Of a DNA stretch of 64,000 nt, positions 60,915-64,000 are shown piece by piece (position 1 is the first letter of the stretch; each line of letters begins with the position of its first letter). Position numbers and translations under genes: made by a program. Under the pieces are notes generated by a model. The model made no database searches. It saw only the letters and a list, made by a program, of their open reading frames with translations, and had not been told where the DNA came from. The stretch comes from Spirochaeta sp. UBA5339 (GTDB taxonomy: Bacteria > Spirochaetota > Spirochaetia > DSM-2461): assembly GCA_002408085.1 (NCBI GenBank), contig DHQL01000013.1, positions 105,699 through 169,698 on the forward strand, read 5' to 3'.

Positions 60915-62387
60915 GTGGGCGAGAACATCATTAACTTAATTAAAGAAAAAGAGCAGGTCATTAAAGACCTGCAGCATATACAGAGTCTTCTGGGCTGGGA
61001 CCAGGAGACCGGTATGCCTGCTGCCGCCTCAGGTGACAGGGCAAGGCAGGAAGGCCTGATTCAGTCCATTTTGAGTTCCCATCTTGAAGATGAATCCTGG
61101 GAAGAATGGCTGCCGGAACTCGCCGGTCATGAGAACACCGATTTCCGCAGCTGGCACAGAATCCTCGGAAAACGCTACAGGCAGAACAAGGTTCTCCCTC
61201 CCGGCTTTATGAGCCGTTTTGTAGAAACTTCATCCCTTTCAAGAAACCGCTGGCTTGAAGCCAGAGAAGCCGATGACTTCTCACTCTTTGCCCCGGCCCT
61301 TGAGCAGGTTGTGGAACTGCTTCGGGAGATGTGTGTCTATCAGGGGTATGAAGACGAACCCTACAATGCTCTTCTGGACCGCTATGAACCGGGTATTACC
61401 GCTGCATCCCTGGATACTCTTTTCAGTAATCTTCAGAGCGAGCTTACTGTATTGATGGATAAGGCTCTTTCAGGACCGAAGCCTGAGTCAAAGCTCAGGG
61501 AAATCTCTTTTCCTGCAGATTTTCAAAGAAAGGTCAGTCTCAGAATTCTGGAGGATATGGGATACGACTTTGACGCCGGCCGTCTGGACGAGTCGGTTCA
61601 TCCCTTTACCACAACCCTTGGTTCCAGGGACATAAGACTGACAACGGCATTTCATGAGAATGATTTTATATCAGGACTTTCCAGTACAATACATGAGGGA
61701 GGCCATGGCCTTTATGAGCAAAATCTTCCCCTCGAGTGGTTCGGAACCGCCGCCGCGGAGGCCTCCTCCTTTGGTTTTCATGAGTCCCAGTCAAGGCTCT
61801 GGGAGAATATAGTGGGCCGATCAAGGCCTTTCAGCAGATATCTCTCACGGATCATGAAAGAGATAGATCCGGCATTCGATTTTGAACCCGAACTGCTATA
61901 TTCAGAACTCAACAGGGTGGAGAGGAGCCTGATCAGGGTGGATGCCGATGAAGTCAGTTACAATCTTCATATAATCCTCCGATTTCGTCTTGAACGGGAC
62001 CTTGTAAACGGCTCTATTGAGGTTAAGGATCTTCCCGGCCTCTGGAACTCCCTGACGGAAGTGCTGCTTGGTGTGAAGAACAGCAGTGACCGTCTCGGTA
62101 TACTGCAGGACATCCACTGGACCGGCGGTGATATGGGGTATTTTCCAACATATACATTGGGAAATCTCTATGCCTCACAGATATGGGACGCACTTGTCCG
62201 GGAACTGCCTGACACAGACGGCCGTGTTGAGAAGGGTAATTTCACCGGTATCCGTGACTGGCTCAGGGAGAGGGTTCACTCTAAGGGAGCTCTACTGGAG
62301 CCGAATGAGCTTATGGAGTCTGTAACGGGGCGGAAGCCCGATGCCTCATTTTTTATAGAATATCTGAAGGAAAAGTACGGGCAATGA
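60915..62387 (+). CDS. Carboxypeptidase Taq-type metallopeptidase (M32)
   Basis: This protein of about 490 residues has the M32 zinc motif HEGGHGLYEQ (near residue 260), the family block DVRLTTAFHE-like IRLTTAFHENDFISGLSSTIHEGGH, and the third ligand in HESQSRLWEN. Another conserved M32 segment is VDADEVSYNLHIILRFRLE. It removes C-terminal residues from peptides in the cytoplasm. GTG at 60915 has GAGGA five bases upstream and is preferred over GTG at 60903. The gene overlaps the next start by 4 nt. Confidence 0.93.
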   Translation: MGENIINLIKEKEQVIKDLQHIQSLLGWDQETGMPAAASGDRARQEGLIQSILSSHLEDESWEEWLPELAGHENTDFRSWHRILGKRYRQNKVLPPGFMSRFVETSSLSRNRWLEAREADDFSLFAPALEQVVELLREMCVYQGYEDEPYNALLDRYEPGITAASLDTLFSNLQSELTVLMDKALSGPKPESKLREISFPADFQRKVSLRILEDMGYDFDAGRLDESVHPFTTTLGSRDIRLTTAFHENDFISGLSSTIHEGGHGLYEQNLPLEWFGTAAAEASSFGFHESQSRLWENIVGRSRPFSRYLSRIMKEIDPAFDFEPELLYSELNRVERSLIRVDADEVSYNLHIILRFRLERDLVNGSIEVKDLPGLWNSLTEVLLGVKNSSDRLGILQDIHWTGGDMGYFPTYTLGNLYASQIWDALVRELPDTDGRVEKGNFTGIRDWLRERVHSKGALLEPNELMESVTGRKPDASFFIEYLKEKYGQ

Positions 62388-63097
62388 GTTCAAATCCGTA
62401 TTTCTGGCTGGCTCTGATCCTCTATTTCTTCGGTTCCGCTGCCGGCCGTCTCTTCTATGTTCTTAGAAAGAAGAGGTCCCCTTCGCTGCTTATACTGGCC
62501 TACCTGATTCTTGCTGCTCTTTCATCCCTCGGATTATGGCTTAATTACCGGCCTTTGGGGATTTCTGAGATCATAAGTCTCGTCATGCTTTTTTTTCCGG
62601 TATCCGGATTTTTGTCGGGTTATATTATTTTTCTTCACCCGTTGGTGCTTGCCGTTCCTTTTGCCCTTTCAATGGCTCTTCATATTCCTCTTTCCCCACT
62701 CGTTGAGGTGAACAGTTACAGAGTGGGGACCCTTCTTTTCTACCCCTCAAATGAAGATTCCCTCCGGCTGGGCTGGACATCAGAGGGTGGGGATGAGGAA
62801 CTGGTTGCCCTTCAGGGAGATTCTGCGGGAGTCCTTTTTATCAGAAAGGAGTTGCCGGAACAGCTTTTCTTTCTCAAAGAGGAGTTGGCTCCTGTGGCTC
62901 TCCTATCCCGTTCCGTACCGGTAAGTGAACTTTCGAATGCAGATCCATCATGGTTTTATCCGCTGGATGAGTCGGAGCAGGAAGTGTCAGGTCTCTATAC
63001 TGTCAGCTATCCGGCGGTGTACTTTCATACTCCCGGATTCTTCAATCGGCAGGAATACAGTATTGATCAGGACCGAATCGTAATAGAACGGCGTTAA
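62384..63097 (+). CDS. Membrane protein with extracytoplasmic C-terminal domain, unknown function
   Basis: This 237-residue protein has about four hydrophobic segments in the first 105 residues, then a soluble domain of about 130 residues. That domain has beta-strand character (VLFIRKELPEQLFFLKEEL, YTVSYPAVYFHTPGFFNRQEY). No family is recognised. It starts inside the M32 stop codon (ATGA) and is followed after about 75 nt by the PgsA-type gene. An envelope role is possible from its position, but that is inference only. Confidence 0.72.
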   Translation: MSSNPYFWLALILYFFGSAAGRLFYVLRKKRSPSLLILAYLILAALSSLGLWLNYRPLGISEIISLVMLFFPVSGFLSGYIIFLHPLVLAVPFALSMALHIPLSPLVEVNSYRVGTLLFYPSNEDSLRLGWTSEGGDEELVALQGDSAGVLFIRKELPEQLFFLKEELAPVALLSRSVPVSELSNADPSWFYPLDESEQEVSGLYTVSYPAVYFHTPGFFNRQEYSIDQDRIVIERR

Positions 63098-63171
63098 GGC
63101 ACGGTTTATTCCTCCTTAAACAGTAAAATTCTGTATTGAAATATTCTCTACATGAAAATAGACTGTTGTGC

Positions 63172-63765
63172 ATGACATTACCAAATAAATTAACCACCGG
63201 CCGTCTTATTCTGACGCCCGTATTTTTCGGACTCTTTGTATTTACAGTTATGGGCGAATCGATCCTCTTTCCCGGAATGATTGCTCTCTGGGTTATCCAG
63301 CTTGTAAGTGAGATCTCCGATGTACTGGACGGCCATATCGCCCGCTCCAGAAATCTTGTTTCCGATATGGGGAAGATAATGGACCCCTTTGCGGACGTTA
63401 TCAGCAGGGTAACCTACTTTGTCTGCTTTACCTATGTGGGGATGATGCCCCTGTGGGCTCTGATGATAATCCTCTGGCGGGAGTTCTGCATAATGTTCAT
63501 CCGTATGGTTATGGCCAAAGAAGGAACAGCTCTTGCTGCCAAATGGGGCGGTAAGGCCAAGGCAGTATTCTACTTTGTTTCCGGCATTTTCGGTCTGATT
63601 GTACTGACAATGCAGTCCCTGGGAGCAGTGAACGGTATTCAGATTATGAGTGTAATTGCAAGATGGCTCTTTATCCTGGCGGCTTTCAGCTCTCTTCTCT
63701 CCTTTATGGAGTACCTGATTCTGTTTCTTAAAACAGACAGTATGAAACAATTTATTTCAGAGTAG
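63172..63765 (+). CDS. pgsA: CDP-alcohol phosphatidyltransferase (PgsA-like)
   Basis: This protein of about 197 residues has five or six membrane helices. It contains the complete CDP-OH-P transferase motif: DVLDGHIARSRNLVSDMGKIMDPFADV gives D..DG..AR........G...D...D. It likely makes phosphatidylglycerophosphate from CDP-diacylglycerol. The ATG at 63172 (MTLPNKLTTGRLILTP) is the family N-terminus. The TTG-initiated extension to 63136 was rejected. Confidence 0.9.
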   Translation: MTLPNKLTTGRLILTPVFFGLFVFTVMGESILFPGMIALWVIQLVSEISDVLDGHIARSRNLVSDMGKIMDPFADVISRVTYFVCFTYVGMMPLWALMIILWREFCIMFIRMVMAKEGTALAAKWGGKAKAVFYFVSGIFGLIVLTMQSLGAVNGIQIMSVIARWLFILAAFSSLLSFMEYLILFLKTDSMKQFISE

Positions 63766-63804
63766 AGTTTTAGAAGAAAACTGCGGTTTTTCCGACTTTT
63801 TCTG

Positions 63805-63834
63805 TTGACAAGAAAGAGGGATTAGCTGTATATT
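63805..63834 (+). promoter_or_regulatory. Strong promoter, probably of an rRNA operon
   Basis: A perfect TTGACA (63805-63810) and TATATT (63829-63834) are spaced by 18 bp. No protein-coding start follows within the window, but a boxA-like element does. Confidence 0.75.
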
Positions 63835-63840
63835 CACGGA

Positions 63841-64000
63841 GCGTTCGGGCAACACGCCACGGACGCACAGCGAACAACGGATGAGCGGTTCACTTTGAAC
63901 CTGATTCCAAAATGTTCTTTTACAAGGAATTAGAGAAGGGGAATTGAAGTATTTGACGAGAGTCAAGCACTGGTAGTACGAACGTTAGTTTTCTTTAGAG
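63841..64000 (+). other. Leader of a probable rRNA operon (runs off the right edge)
   Basis: After the promoter there is no coding sequence. A TTGAC/GTCAA hairpin at 63953-63966 sits between the boxA and the edge. The last bases TTTAGAG would join directly to the universal 16S start (AGAGTTTGATC). If so, the 16S gene begins at about 63997. This is inferred from the edge only. Confidence 0.5.
63913..63925 (+). promoter_or_regulatory. boxA-like antitermination element
   Basis: TGTTCTTTTACAA differs from the E. coli rRNA boxA TGCTCTTTAACAA at two positions. Placed about 80 nt after a strong promoter, it suggests Nus-factor antitermination of rRNA. Confidence 0.6.

Overview
The window looks like chromosomal DNA from a free-living, saccharolytic, Gram-negative-type bacterium, most likely a spirochaete. 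This is inferred from content, because no 16S sequence lies inside the window. The pointers are: an envelope-export operon with a TP0789-type LolA-like protein and FtsX-type permeases; several signal-peptide beta-barrel candidates and lipoproteins; a threonyl-tRNA synthetase without its TGS domain; and membrane chemotaxis and c-di-GMP signalling proteins. Nearly all sequence is coding, in short operons with frequent 4-nt stop/start overlaps. I see no insertion sequence, phage, CRISPR array, tRNA or defence island.

Layout. 1-2982: a partial gene leaving the left edge, a short ORF resembling a transporter N-terminus, a small membrane protein, an NAD-dependent epimerase, a zinc-ribbon membrane protein and a hypothetical membrane protein. 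3001-14236: an arginase-family protein, a 1976-residue alpha-2-macroglobulin lipoprotein overlapping pbpC, a Sel1-repeat protein and a four-S1-domain RNA-binding protein closed by a terminator. 14501-23470: an ALDH3-type aldehyde dehydrogenase, a secreted repeat protein, a chemotaxis receptor, a GH43 glycosidase, a diguanylate cyclase overlapping a YiaK-type reductase, and an M48 lipoprotein protease. 23589-25882: small metabolic genes (DUF2000, thioredoxin-like, nitroreductase, GNAT).

26012-32971 is the best-defined operon: a consensus promoter with an 11-bp-arm palindrome over its start site, then a YtrA-type GntR repressor, an SPFH protein, an ABC ATPase, two FtsX permeases, a LolA-like carrier and an outer-membrane barrel. 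It reads as a self-regulated Lol-like export route. 33010-43514 holds a GIN-domain protein, an AbrB-type permease, serA with a strong terminator, a CMD-family protein, a paired half-size DMT transporter, a lacZ-type beta-galactosidase divergent from its likely AraC regulator, a C_GCAxxG_C_C protein behind an operator-bearing promoter, and unknowns. 43676-48862: a LemA/TPM/TPM operon, a NUDIX gene running antisense into the TPM glycine-rich tail, paired half chromate transporters, a barrel protein and a 54-residue protein. 49027-55507: a methyltransferase, a two-TM sensor fused to a Schlafen-type AlbA_2 domain, a histidine phosphatase, a second diguanylate cyclase, a TPR protein and SrkA.

55554-57754 is a complete threonine T-box unit: promoter, stem I with an ACC specifier candidate, the T-box sequence, a terminator, then thrS. 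T-boxes are typical of Firmicutes and their relatives, so one in this background is the most striking regulatory observation. 57847-63765 holds an NDH-2/DoxX-like fusion, a polyprenyl synthase, an M32 carboxypeptidase, a membrane protein and a PgsA-type synthase. The right end (63805-64000) has a strong promoter and a boxA-like element and is probably the leader of an rRNA operon starting at or just past the edge.
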